Source of the DNA: CAIXZV01 sp963697365
GTDB taxonomy: Bacteria > Chloroflexota > Limnocylindria > Limnocylindrales > CSP1-4
Assembly (NCBI GenBank): GCA_963697365.1
Contig: CAVONT010000007.1
Span: 54,587-118,586, forward strand
Length of the DNA: 64,000 bases
Direction: 5' to 3'
Part shown: positions 1 through 8,066 of the stretch, piece after piece
Layout of the letters: every line of letters starts with the position of its first letter
How positions within the stretch are numbered: the first letter of the stretch is position 1
Made by a program: the position numbers and the translations under genes
Notes under the pieces: generated by a model
What the model was told of the DNA's origin: nothing
The model's input: only the letters and a program-made list of their open reading frames with translations
Database searches by the model: none

Positions 1-639
1 CTGCTCCTCGGCGCCATCCTCAGCGGCTTCGTGGTCCTCCTGTCCTGGCGCTCCCGACGCGAGCAGGTCAAGTACGGCTTCGCAGTTCCGTCGGCAGGGA
101 ACTTCTGGCTGCGCAACGCGCTGATGATCCTCGGGATCATGTTCATCGCCTACCGGCTGGCCGGCTACAAGGGCCTTCCGATGGTGGCGCTGATCGCCTT
201 CATCCTGATCGGCTTCTACATGTTCATCACGCTGCGCACGACGCTCGGCCGGCAAATCTACGCCGTCGGCGGCAATGCCAAGGCGGCGATGCTCTCGGGC
301 GTGAACGCGAAGCGGATGGTCTTCTACACGTTCATCAACATGGGCGTGCTGGCGGCCCTCGGCGGCATGATCATCGCCGCCCGCTTCAACTCCGCCACGC
401 CGAAGGCAGGCTACGGCTTCGAGCTGGACGTCATCGCCGCGACCTTCGTGGGCGGCGCGTCGGCGTACGGCGGTGTCGGCACCGTCGCGGGCACCGTCAT
501 CGGCGCCCTCTTCTTCGGTCTTCTCAACATTGGCATGGGCATCATGTCCATCCCGATCGACTACCAGTTCATGGTCAAGGCGCTGGTCCTGCTGCTCGCC
601 GTCTACTTCGACGTCCGCGGCAAGAACCAGGATCGCTAG
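1..639 (+). CDS. Sugar ABC transporter permease (XylH/MmsB type), 5' end outside the window
   Basis: This is the membrane subunit of a carbohydrate-uptake ABC transporter of the BPD_transp_2 family, the group that contains the xylose permease XylH. The frame is already open at base 1, so the N-terminal part lies upstream; 212 residues are visible. They contain about six hydrophobic segments. The family-typical loop GRQIYAVGGNAKAA, where the ATPase docks, lies near residue 82, and the glycine-rich GGASAYGGVGT stretch precedes the last helices. A strong hairpin follows the stop, so this is probably the last gene of its operon. The transported sugar cannot be told from this fragment. Confidence 0.9.
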   Translation: MLLGAILSGFVVLLSWRSRREQVKYGFAVPSAGNFWLRNALMILGIMFIAYRLAGYKGLPMVALIAFILIGFYMFITLRTTLGRQIYAVGGNAKAAMLSGVNAKRMVFYTFINMGVLAALGGMIIAARFNSATPKAGYGFELDVIAATFVGGASAYGGVGTVAGTVIGALFFGLLNIGMGIMSIPIDYQFMVKALVLLLAVYFDVRGKNQDR

Positions 640-693
640 GAGGGCACCGGGCAGCGCCCGTCGCCCTGACGCGTGTCACTGCTCCTCCGCCGG

Positions 694-725
694 GTCGCGC
701 CGTCCGTCTCCACGGACGGCGCGAC
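694..725 (+). terminator. Perfect 14-base-pair hairpin after the sugar permease
   Basis: GTCGCGCCGTCCGT is followed by loop CTCC and the exact reverse complement ACGGACGGCGCGAC. The stem is GC-rich but only a weak T tract follows (CTGCTTCC). It most likely ends the permease operon before the epimerase gene. Confidence 0.75.
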
Positions 726-812
726 CTGCTTCCAGAACCCGTGTGGCAGGACCTGACGGTGGTTGACGGCAAGGTGATTGAGGGCCAGACCGAGGCCGAC
801 AAGGCAGCAGGG

Positions 813-1637
813 ATGCGCACGCTCGCTGCGGAGGATGGCTCTGCCGTTCGCCGGCTCGTGCTCGAGGCCGAGGGCGTGCGGGTCGAGGTGTCCCCGGCCG
901 ACGGCGGGCGCCTGGCGTCGGTCGTGGTGGACGGCCATGAGCTGCTCGTCACCTCCGGCGCGGACGGCGCCGTCTCCTGGGGTGCGTACCCGATGGCTCC
1001 GTGGGCCGGCCGGATCCGCCATGGGCGGTTCGCCTTCGGCGGTCGGGAGCACCTGCTTCCGATCACCATGCCACCCCACGCGATCCACGGCGTCGCGTTC
1101 GACCGCCCATGGACGGCCATCGGCCCGACCGAGATCACGCTGGAGCTCGACGCGCGATGGCCGTTCCGCGGGCGCCTGGTCCAGCGCTTCACCGTGGAGC
1201 GGGACAGCCTCGAGGTGAGCATGCGGCTCGAGGCTGCCGAGGCCATGCCGGCGGTGTTGGGCTGGCACCCTTGGTTCCGGCGCGTCCTCGCCGACGGCGC
1301 CCCGCCGCTGGACCTCGTCTTCCATCCGAGGGCCATGCTGCTGCGCGACGGGGAGGGCATCCCGACCGGCGAGCTGATCGCGCCGACGCCGGGTCCCTGG
1401 GACGACTGCTTCACCGACCTCGTGGCGGACCCGGTGCTCGTGTGGCCCGGCATCCTGCGGCTGACGATGTCCTCGTCGTGTCCGTGGTGGGTGGTCTACA
1501 CGCAGCCCGTGGATGCGGTGTGCGTGGAACCGCAGAGCGGGCCGCCGGACGGCGTGACGATCGCACCCGAGGTGGTGGATCGCGGCGAGGTCCTGGAGCA
1601 CCACATGCGCTGGACCTGGGAGCGACTCGGCGGCTGA
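813..1637 (+). CDS. Aldose 1-epimerase (galactose mutarotase superfamily)
   Basis: The product should interconvert the alpha and beta anomers of a hexose in the cytoplasm. The 274-residue protein has the usual length of the family. Visible motifs are the YPMAPWAGRIRHGRF block near residue 59, PHAIHGVAF with a catalytic-type histidine near 89, GWHPWFRR with the second histidine near 150, and a late glutamate in CVEPQSGPPDG. An in-frame GTG at 741 would add 24 residues, but it lies 15 bases behind the terminator hairpin and has no ribosome binding site, so ATG 813 is preferred without certainty. Its neighbour upstream is a sugar permease, which fits a role in sugar use; the exact sugar is unknown. 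Confidence 0.8.
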   Translation: MRTLAAEDGSAVRRLVLEAEGVRVEVSPADGGRLASVVVDGHELLVTSGADGAVSWGAYPMAPWAGRIRHGRFAFGGREHLLPITMPPHAIHGVAFDRPWTAIGPTEITLELDARWPFRGRLVQRFTVERDSLEVSMRLEAAEAMPAVLGWHPWFRRVLADGAPPLDLVFHPRAMLLRDGEGIPTGELIAPTPGPWDDCFTDLVADPVLVWPGILRLTMSSSCPWWVVYTQPVDAVCVEPQSGPPDGVTIAPEVVDRGEVLEHHMRWTWERLGG

Positions 1638-1753
1638 GGGCGGATCTGGCACGCTCCGGCCGGCTGGTCCCTCGCCACGCCGGACCCCCCGCCACGCCGG
1701 ACCCTCGCTGAGCGAGGCAACCAGCGCTCCCGCCGTAGGCGCGGCTCGGTAGG

Positions 1754-1773
1754 CCCCGGCGCAGCAACCGGGG
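1754..1773. terminator. Hairpin between convergent epimerase and sixA genes
   Basis: CCCCGG and CCGGGG pair around an 8-base loop, directly beyond the sixA stop and 117 bases beyond the epimerase stop. A longer imperfect stem, GCTGGTCCCTCGC (from 1663) with GCGAGGCAACCAGC (1712-1725), and a 15-base dyad CCTCGCTGAGCGAGG (1703-1717) lie in the same gap. Together they could end transcription from both sides. Confidence 0.5.
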
Positions 1774-1779
1774 CGGCTG

Positions 1780-2265
1780 CTACTTCGCCGCCAGGATCTC
1801 CGGCGGCACGATGAACCGGAGCGTGCCTCGCCCGGGCAGGAGTGCGCCGCCCTCGAAGTCGACGCGAGCGAGGGCTCCCTTGCGCATCGGCACGTACGCG
1901 ATGCCGGTCATCTCGCCGAGGACCTCGGAGAAGTCCGGGTCGTGGCCGACGATGCACGGCCGGACCGCCGGCCCGGCAGCCAGCAGGATCTCGGTGAGGA
2001 TGTCCGTGTCGAGAGGCCCGGCCAGCCGCCGGTCCACCACCACCCCCACCTTGAGCGCCCTGGCCACGATCTGCGCGGTCTCGGCGGCTCGCACCTTGGG
2101 TGACGTGATGAGCAGGTCCGGCGCCTCGTCCGCGCTCTTGAGAAGGTGGGCGACGCGCTCGGCCTGGCCGATGCCCTTCTCGGTCAGGGGCCGCTCGGCG
2201 TCGTCGCCGCGCCACTTCGCCGGGTCGCCGGCGTGGGCATGACGGAGCAGGTACAGGGCGATCAT
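1780..2265 (-). CDS. sixA: SixA-type phosphohistidine phosphatase
   Basis: This is a small histidine phosphatase (branch 1) of 161 residues, the SixA size. The catalytic motif LRHAHAG sits at residues 7-13; its first histidine takes the phosphoryl group. VGHDPDFSE (near residue 109) supplies the second catalytic histidine, and ITSPKVRAAETA is the conserved arginine region. SixA proteins dephosphorylate phosphohistidine in phosphotransfer proteins. Here the gene follows phoU by 16 bases in the phosphate operon, so it may act in phosphate signalling, which is inference. No signal peptide is visible, so it should be cytoplasmic. Confidence 0.85.
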   Translation of the reverse strand: MIALYLLRHAHAGDPAKWRGDDAERPLTEKGIGQAERVAHLLKSADEAPDLLITSPKVRAAETAQIVARALKVGVVVDRRLAGPLDTDILTEILLAAGPAVRPCIVGHDPDFSEVLGEMTGIAYVPMRKGALARVDFEGGALLPGRGTLRFIVPPEILAAK

Positions 2266-2281
2266 GGCGCGCCGCCTTTCC

Positions 2282-3061
2282 TCAGGGATTGAGATCCTCC
2301 ACCTCGCCCGAGGCGAGGAACACGATGTCCTCGGCGACGTTGGTCACCCGGTCGCCGATGCGCTCCAGGTAGTGCGACGCGAACAGGATCCGGGCGCCGG
2401 CATCGACGTTCGCCGGGTCCTGGCGCATCAGGTCGAGCACCTCGTCGAAGATGCGGTGGTAGAGGTCGTCCACGGCGTCATCGAGGGCGGCGACACGTCG
2501 TGCCTCGACCTCGTCCACGTCCACGAGCGCCCGCACGATCCCGCCCGTCAGCTCGGCCACCTTCTCGCCCAGCTGCGGCAGCAGCACGTAGTCCTTGAGC
2601 GGCGCGTAGGGGGCCAGCTTGCGGGCCTGCTTGGCCACGGAGCCCGCATGGTCGCCCATGCGCTCCAGCTCGTAGCTGACATGGTCGAGCGTGAGCAGGT
2701 AGCGCAGGTCGCGGGCGACGGGGTTCTGGGTGGCGATGACCGCGGCGATCATGGCCGTCGCCTTGCGCTGCAGCTCGTTGATCATCCGGTCGTCGATGAT
2801 GACCTTCATCGCCGCGTCCGCGTCGTGCGCGACGAGCGCGTCGATGGCCGCGTGGATCTGCGACTCCACGAGGGAGCCCATCCGCAGGACGTTGTCCTTG
2901 ATCTCGCCGATCTCACGGTCGTACGTGCTGCGGATCCCGTGCGTGGGGAGGAAGCCCGGCCCGGGGTTCTCGATGGGGTGGGCGGGCGAGAGGTCGTCGA
3001 AGCTGCCGCCGAAGGCGTCGGCCACGTGCGGGCCGGAACCGTGCTGGTCGTCCATGTGCAT
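2282..3061 (-). CDS. phoU: PhoU phosphate signalling regulator
   Basis: PhoU couples the state of the PstSCAB transporter to the PhoB-type response and protects cells from excess phosphate uptake. The 259-residue protein has the two three-helix PhoU repeats with their metal-binding signatures, ELERMGDHAGS near residue 130 and YLERIGDRVTN near 232. The first 45 residues are a proline- and glycine-rich extension not usual for PhoU, so a start at a later methionine or valine remains possible. The gene sits 10 bases beyond pstB in the conserved pstSCAB-phoU order. Confidence 0.93.
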   Translation of the reverse strand: MHMDDQHGSGPHVADAFGGSFDDLSPAHPIENPGPGFLPTHGIRSTYDREIGEIKDNVLRMGSLVESQIHAAIDALVAHDADAAMKVIIDDRMINELQRKATAMIAAVIATQNPVARDLRYLLTLDHVSYELERMGDHAGSVAKQARKLAPYAPLKDYVLLPQLGEKVAELTGGIVRALVDVDEVEARRVAALDDAVDDLYHRIFDEVLDLMRQDPANVDAGARILFASHYLERIGDRVTNVAEDIVFLASGEVEDLNP

Positions 3062-3071
3062 CCTCCGCCGC

Positions 3072-3980
3072 TCAGCCGAACCGGCCCGAGACGTAGTCCT
3101 CGGTCAGCTTGCTCTTGGGGTTGGTGAAGATCTGCAGCGTCGGGCCCTCCTCGACGACGTACCCCGCCCGGTCATCGGCCATGTTCATGAACACGGTGTA
3201 GTCCGAGGCACGGGCGGCCTGCTGCATGTTGTGGGTCACGATGATGATCGTGTACTGCTCCTTGAGCTCGAACATCAGCTCCTCGATCTGCAGCGTGGAG
3301 CGCGGATCGAGCGCGGAGCACGGCTCGTCCATGAGGATGACATCCGGGTTCGTGGCGATGGCGCGTGCAATGCACAGGCGCTGCTGCTGGCCGCCCGAGA
3401 GTGCCAGGCCGGACTGCTTCAGCTTGTCCTTGACGTCGCCCCACAACGCAGCGCGGCGCAGGCTGCCCTCGACCAGCTCGTCCATGTCGCCCTTGTAGCC
3501 GTTGAGCCTGGGCCCGAAGGCGATGTTGTCGTAGATCGACTTCGGGAACGGGTTCGCCTTCTGGAACACCATGCCGATTCGCCGGCGCACCTCGACGGCG
3601 TCGACCTCCTTGTCGTACAGGTCCACGCCGTGGTAGAGGACCTTGCCCTCCACGCGTGTCCCGGTGATCAGGTCGTTCATGCGGTTGATCGTGCGCAGCA
3701 GCGTCGACTTGCCGCAGCCGGAGGGGCCGATGAGCGCGGTGATCTTCTGGGCCTCGAACGTCAGGTTGACGCCCTTCACGGCCCGGAACTTGGAGTAGAA
3801 GAAGTCGAGGCCCTCGATGGTGATGACCGGGTCGTTCCGGATGTACCCGTCGCCGGACCCGGTGACGTGGATCGGCAGGGCTTGGGATGCCTGCGCCGGG
3901 GCCTCGTCGGGGGCGAGCTCGGGTGCGCGCCCGGTGGCGGGGGGGGTCTCCAGCATTGTGTCTCCGGTGGTCTCGGTCAT
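3072..3980 (-). CDS. pstB: Phosphate ABC transporter ATP-binding protein PstB
   Basis: This is the ATPase that powers phosphate import by PstSCA on the inner face of the membrane. From ATG 3980 it has 302 residues. Walker A is GPSGCGKST, the Q-loop is VFQKANPFPKS (typical of PstB), the signature is LSGGQQQR, Walker B is VILMDEP and the switch histidine is in VTHNMQQA. About 40 variable residues (MTETTGDTMLETPPA...) precede the first strand. The start ATG shares one base with the expected pstA stop (TGATG at 3978-3982). In the sequence as given no stop separates it from pstA in frame; see the pstA entry. Confidence 0.93.
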   Translation of the reverse strand: MTETTGDTMLETPPATGRAPELAPDEAPAQASQALPIHVTGSGDGYIRNDPVITIEGLDFFYSKFRAVKGVNLTFEAQKITALIGPSGCGKSTLLRTINRMNDLITGTRVEGKVLYHGVDLYDKEVDAVEVRRRIGMVFQKANPFPKSIYDNIAFGPRLNGYKGDMDELVEGSLRRAALWGDVKDKLKQSGLALSGGQQQRLCIARAIATNPDVILMDEPCSALDPRSTLQIEELMFELKEQYTIIIVTHNMQQAARASDYTVFMNMADDRAGYVVEEGPTLQIFTNPKSKLTEDYVSGRFG

Positions 3981-4922
3981 CACCAGTTCTTCTCGTAGCG
4001 AGTTGCGGAGGAGGATCGCGATGATGTTCGCGGCGAGCGTGATCACGAGGAGGACGACGATGGCCGCGGCCGCATCGGCCCTGAACGCTTCTTGCGGCTT
4101 GCGCGACCAGTCGTACACGATCACTGGCAAGGCGGTGTAGCTGCCGGTGAAGAGCGTCGAGATGGAGAGTCCCGAGAACGATCCCAGGACGGCTCCGGCG
4201 AGGATGAGCGGGGCCGTCTCACCGAGCGCCCGTGAGAGCGCGAGGACGGTTCCGGTCAGGATGCCGGGTGCTGCCGACGGGATCACGAGCTGGCGCGTCA
4301 CCTCCCAGCGCGATGCCCCGACACCGTAGCCCGCCTCACGGATCGTGTTCGGCACGGCGCGCAACGCCTCGATGGAGGTGATGATGACGATCGGGAGGAC
4401 CAGCACGGCGAGGGTGATCCCGCCGGCCAGGATGTTGCGCCCAGATCCCTTCTCATCCAGCGTGTTCATGAACGCCACGAAGACCGACAGGCCCAGTAGC
4501 CCGTACACGACCGACGGGACGCCCGCCAGGTTGCGGATGTTGATCTGGATGAAGCGGGTGAGCTTCGTGTCGGCGGCGTACTCCTCGAGGTAGATCGCGG
4601 TCGCCAGGCCGAACGGAAAGGCAAGGACTGCCACGATGGCCGCGAGGATGGCCGTGCCGACGAGCCCTTGGACAATCCCGGCCTTGGCTGGGTTCGACGA
4701 CAGCGGCGAGGTCAGGAACCCCACACCGCGATCGGCGAACACGGGCATGGCCCGGCTCAGCACGTCTGCGATGAGGATGAACAGGATCGCGAGCGACAGC
4801 AGGAGGCTGCCGAGGAGCAGGGCCTGGAAGACGTAGCCCCAGACGTCACGCCGCCCGCTGCCAGTGATCCCAGCACGCACGCTCGCGCTCGTGACGGCGG
4901 CGGAGGAGCCGATGGAAGACAT
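3980..4922 (-). CDS. pstA: Phosphate ABC transporter permease PstA, one-base frameshift near its end
   Basis: PstA is one of the two membrane subunits of the phosphate importer. Six hydrophobic helices are visible, and the permease loop EALRAVPNTIREAGYGVGASRW is the docking segment for PstB. As printed, the frame does not stop but runs on through NSLREELVMTETTG into PstB, making a 616-residue PstA-PstB polypeptide. If the single base at 4001 is removed, the end reads LRNRYEKNW followed by a stop, and that stop overlaps the pstB ATG as TGATG. This restored end looks like a normal PstA C-terminus, so an extra base (sequencing error or mutation) is more likely than a real fusion. Eleven bases separate the start from pstC. 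Confidence 0.9.
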
Positions 4923-4933
4923 CGTCAAGCTCC

Positions 4934-5863
4934 CTAGTACTTCTGCCGGGCGCGTCGCACGAACGCGTCGCCCACGACGTTCAGGACCAGCGTGAAGACG
5001 AACAGCAGGAACCCCACGAAGAACAGGCTCTGGAACGCGGCCGAGTTGCCGGTCACCTGGTCGCTGCCGGTCGCCAGCGTGACCATCGCGGAGGTCATCG
5101 TGCCCCCCGGATCGAGCGGGTTGAGCGTCCGTGCCTGCGGCGCCCCGGCGGCCACCGCGACCACCATCGTCTCCCCGATGGCGCGGCTGGTCGCGAGGAT
5201 CAGGGCGGCGACGATGCCCGAGATCGCGGCTGGGAACACGACCCGGATTGAGGTGGTGATCCTCCTCGCGCCGAGCCCGTAGGAGGCCTCGCGCAGGTTC
5301 TGGGGAACGGCCCGCATGGCGTCCTCGGCGACCGATGCGACGAGGGGGATCGACAGGATCCCCACGCCGAGCCCGGCGGCCGCGAGGTTGAACGAGCTCG
5401 CGTCCTCGAACAGGGGCTTGATCAGCGTCGGCGTCAGCAGCGTGAGGGCAAAGAACCCTAGGACGACACTGGGAATGCCCGCGAGGACCTCGAGGACCGG
5501 CTTCACGGTCTTGCGGAACCTCGGCGTGGCGTACTCGGAGAGGTAGATCGCGGAGAACAGGCCGATGGGCGTGGCGATCAGCATGGCGATCACCGTGACG
5601 ATCAGCGTCCCGATCACGATGGTGGCGACGTCGAAGATGCCGCGCCGCGGGAACCATCCGATGCCGAACAGCTGGCCGAGTTCGATCTGCGACAGGAAGC
5701 TGATCGCCTCGACGAGGACCGTCTCGATGATGAACAGGCTGATCAGGATCGTGACCAGCGACGCGGCGAGGAACAGGCCTCGGACGATCGTCTCGCGACG
5801 CCGCCGTGCTCCGCTGCCCCGCAGCGATATCCCGGCCGGGAGGGCCGGACTTGCCTGCGCCAT
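4934..5863 (-). CDS. pstC: Phosphate ABC transporter permease PstC
   Basis: PstC is the partner membrane subunit of PstA in high-affinity phosphate uptake. Its 309 residues are typical. A basic, arginine-rich N-terminus (GARRRRETIVRG) precedes the first helix; ISLFIIETVLVEAISF and the following segments give about six membrane helices. The permease loop MRAVPQNLREASYGLGARR near residue 195 contacts PstB. It lies between pstS and pstA in the standard pstSCAB order, with a hairpin in the 105-base gap after pstS that could lower its expression relative to the binding protein. Confidence 0.95.
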   Translation of the reverse strand: MAQASPALPAGISLRGSGARRRRETIVRGLFLAASLVTILISLFIIETVLVEAISFLSQIELGQLFGIGWFPRRGIFDVATIVIGTLIVTVIAMLIATPIGLFSAIYLSEYATPRFRKTVKPVLEVLAGIPSVVLGFFALTLLTPTLIKPLFEDASSFNLAAAGLGVGILSIPLVASVAEDAMRAVPQNLREASYGLGARRITTSIRVVFPAAISGIVAALILATSRAIGETMVVAVAAGAPQARTLNPLDPGGTMTSAMVTLATGSDQVTGNSAAFQSLFFVGFLLFVFTLVLNVVGDAFVRRARQKY

Positions 5864-5890
5864 GGAGGACTGCTCCGCTTCGTTGGAGAT

Positions 5891-5954
5891 GGGCCGTGTC
5901 CGGCCCTCAGGATAGGCGAACGGGCCGGCCCCCGAAGAGGTCCGACCCGTTCGC
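5891..5954 (-). terminator. Two hairpins between pstS and pstC (likely attenuator)
   Basis: GCGAACGGG (5916-5924) pairs exactly with CCCGTTCGC (5946-5954), enclosing a further GGCCGGCC palindrome. A second stem, GGGCCG/CGGCCC with loop TGTC, is at 5891-5906. No T tract follows. Hairpins in this position are common in pst operons and let the periplasmic or surface binding protein be made in excess over the membrane subunits. Confidence 0.55.
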
Positions 5955-5968
5955 TGAGGAGGAGAGAG

Positions 5969-7047
5969 CTACTTGGCCGCCTCCCAGGCCGAGCGGGACT
6001 CGGCGAGGGCTTCGGGGGTGAGGTTGACGTACGGCACGGTCTCGAGGACCGAGGCGATCGTGCCGTCAGCAAGGTAGTAGTCGACGTAGGCGCTGACGGC
6101 TGCATTCTCAGCGGCCTTGGCCTTGTTCACGTAGATGTACAGGGCCCGGGAGAGCGGGTAGGACCCGTCCGCGATGGTCTCCGCGGTGGGCGCGACGCAC
6201 TCGCCGTTGGCCTCCTTGGCGACCGCGATCTCGTTCACCTTGTCCTTGTTCTCCTCGGCGAAGGCGAAGCCCACCCACCCGAGCGAGGTGTCACTTCCGG
6301 CGATGCCGTCGATGATCGCGTTGTCATTGGCGGAGGCGGTGTAGTCGGGCCGGGTGTTGGGCTCCTGGCCCCGCGCCTCAGCGATCTTGGCGATCGCGAG
6401 CTCGACGAAGCTGTCGAAGGTGCCCGACTCCTCGCCGGGGCCCGTGATGACCAGGTCGGCGTCCGGAAGCGTGGTGTTGGATCCGAGCTCCATGGCGATG
6501 GCCGCCCCGTCGCTCCACTTCGCGAAGCCGGTGGACTCGGGGCCGATGAGGGCGTAGATGTCCGGGAAGCTGAGGCATGCGACGGCCGTGTTGTTGACCG
6601 ACGTCAGGACCGACATGCCGTCGATCGCCACCTTGAGCTCAACGTACTCGATCCCGGCGTCGGCGCACAGCTGCGCCTCTTCGTCCTTGATCTTGCGCGA
6701 CGCGTTGGAGATGTCGGTCTCCCCCGCGCAGAACCGCTTGAAGCCATCACCGGTGCCGGGGCCCGTGACCTCGGCGTTGAAGTCGGGGTTCAGTTCCTTG
6801 AAGGCCTCGGCAACGCCGAACGAGATGGGCTCGACGGTGGACGAGCCGGAGACGACGATCGCGCCCGCGACGCTGCCACCGGCGGCCTGGCTCTCGGCCG
6901 GCGCGTCAGTGGCCATGGGCGCGTCGGTGGCGGCCGCGCCCTCAGTGGCGGCCGGCGCGGTAGTTGCACCTGATCCGCCGCACGCAGCGACGAACATGCG
7001 GCGGCGAGCGTCATGCCTGCAATGCGCTTGGGGGTGGTGAGCGTCAC
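5969..7047 (-). CDS. pstS: Phosphate-binding lipoprotein PstS, one-base frameshift in the signal peptide
   Basis: PstS captures phosphate outside the membrane and hands it to PstCA. The mature part has the family motifs GSSTVEPIS, ETDISNASRKI and GPGEESGTFDSF that bind phosphate. GTG 7047 has a Shine-Dalgarno GGAGG nine bases upstream and opens VTLTTPKRIAGMTLAAA, the first half of a lipoprotein signal. The lipobox VAAC and the rest of the protein are one frame away, entered at about 6998-7006 inside GCGGCGG. One added base joins the two into a normal signal peptide. An alternative start at 7054 in the main frame gives a histidine-rich, non-hydrophobic leader and is unlikely. After the lipobox comes a 40-residue Ala/Thr/Pro linker. 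Confidence 0.9.
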
Positions 7048-7157
7048 TCGACAATTCCTCCAGATGACGACCGGCACTCGCGCGCCGCAGGGTCGTCGGA
7101 TTGCTCTCTTGCAGCCGACACCATCGAGCGTCTGGGTCAACGGGGCATTCCCGGCAT

Positions 7158-7174
7158 GTAAACGTTCGGTAATC
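7158..7174 (-). promoter_or_regulatory. PHO-box-like direct repeat facing pstS
   Basis: GTAAAC at 7158 and GTAATC at 7169 are spaced exactly 11 bases. Read on the minus strand they are GATTAC then GTTTAC, upstream of pstS. Eleven-base spacing of two half sites is the hallmark of PhoB-type boxes. Confidence 0.5.
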
Positions 7175-7201
7175 GCGGTGGCCCTTTCACGAGGCGCCCG
7201 C

Positions 7202-7218
7202 GTTTACAGATTGCTAAC
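7202..7218 (+). promoter_or_regulatory. PHO-box-like direct repeat facing the response regulator
   Basis: GTTTAC at 7202 and GCTAAC at 7213 are again 11 bases apart, now on the plus strand ahead of the regulator gene at 7263. Together with the inverse pair at 7158-7174 this gives each divergent gene its own likely binding site for the adjacent winged-helix regulator. Confidence 0.5.
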
Positions 7219-7262
7219 CCGACTCCAACGAGTCGTTGATCGGCCGCCGCCACCCTTCCGCA

Positions 7263-8009
7263 ATGGTCAGCCTGCCCGATCACCGTGCACGTTCCCAAGC
7301 GGCGATGCCGCCTGCGACCCGGCGCACGCGCCCGACCTGGCTCATCCTGGCCGGTGAGGACCGAGCGTTCGACGCCGCTGCCCTCGCGCTGGGTGCTGAC
7401 GTGGTCATCACCAGTGACGTTGAGGAGTTCCTCCGTCAGATGGCACACGTACGGCCACGTATCGTCGTCTGCGCGGAGCCGCACGCGGACGCCACGATCC
7501 TCGAGGCCGTGATCCGCGAGCGCCGTCGGCGACCAGGGATGCGCGCCGTCCACCTTGCTCCACCCGACGCGGTGGCGCGCCGCCTGGAGGCGCTCGCCTC
7601 CGGTTTCGATGACGCTCTGTCGACGGCGATCCCGGCCGCTGAGCTGGCTGGTCGCCTCAGCTGGCTCGACGCACGCGCCGGCGCTGGGCGAACCCAGGAG
7701 ACGGCCCTGCCCATCACCGATGACCTGGTCCTCGACCTCGAGGCCCACGCCCTCTGGCGCAACGAGTTGCAGGTCCACCTGCGGCCGAAGGAGTACGCCC
7801 TGCTGCGACTTCTCGCCTCGAACCCGGGGCGGGCGATGAGCCGTCCGGACCTCCTGCGCCTCGTGTGGGGCCCGGACCGGTCGGCGGACAGCCGCACGGT
7901 GGACGTCCACATCCGGTGGCTGCGGGCGAAGATCGAGCCCGATCCCGACCACGCCCTGCACCTCGTCACGGTCCGCGGCATCGGCTACCGCTTCGACCCG
8001 CCCCGGTAG
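7263..8009 (+). CDS. PhoB/OmpR-type winged-helix regulator with degenerate receiver domain
   Basis: A 248-residue two-domain protein divergent from pstS. Residues about 140-245 form an OmpR/PhoB winged helix: LRPKEYALLRLLASNPGR, SRPDLLRLVWG and the recognition helix SRTVDVHIRWLRAKI, ending in VRGIGYRF. The N-terminal 120 residues have the length of a receiver, but the strand that should carry the phosphorylated aspartate reads RIVVCAEPH, with no Asp at the expected place. It is likely to bind the 11-base repeats in its own upstream region and to control the pst operon without ordinary phosphorylation (inference). No histidine kinase lies beside it. An in-frame TTG at 7236 is an alternative start. 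Confidence 0.82.
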   Translation: MVSLPDHRARSQAAMPPATRRTRPTWLILAGEDRAFDAAALALGADVVITSDVEEFLRQMAHVRPRIVVCAEPHADATILEAVIRERRRRPGMRAVHLAPPDAVARRLEALASGFDDALSTAIPAAELAGRLSWLDARAGAGRTQETALPITDDLVLDLEAHALWRNELQVHLRPKEYALLRLLASNPGRAMSRPDLLRLVWGPDRSADSRTVDVHIRWLRAKIEPDPDHALHLVTVRGIGYRFDPPR

Positions 8010-8066
8010 CGCCCCGCCACCCCGCGGAGCGTCCGCGTCGATCTCGGGTCTGCGGTCGGGCAGCGG

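Noticed and set aside
741..812. Extension of the aldose epimerase to GTG 741
   Set aside because: It begins 15 bases after a terminator-like hairpin, has no ribosome binding site, and the added residues do not match the family start. It cannot be excluded.
2264..3127. 287-codon plus-strand frame opposite phoU
   Set aside because: Val/Asp/His/Arg-rich antisense shadow; phoU on the minus strand has both metal-binding motifs.
3072..5657. Single 861-residue minus-strand frame covering pstC antisense-frame, pstA and pstB
   Set aside because: Its first 245 codons are a shadow frame of pstC, arginine-rich and without motifs. The real genes inside it are pstA and pstB.
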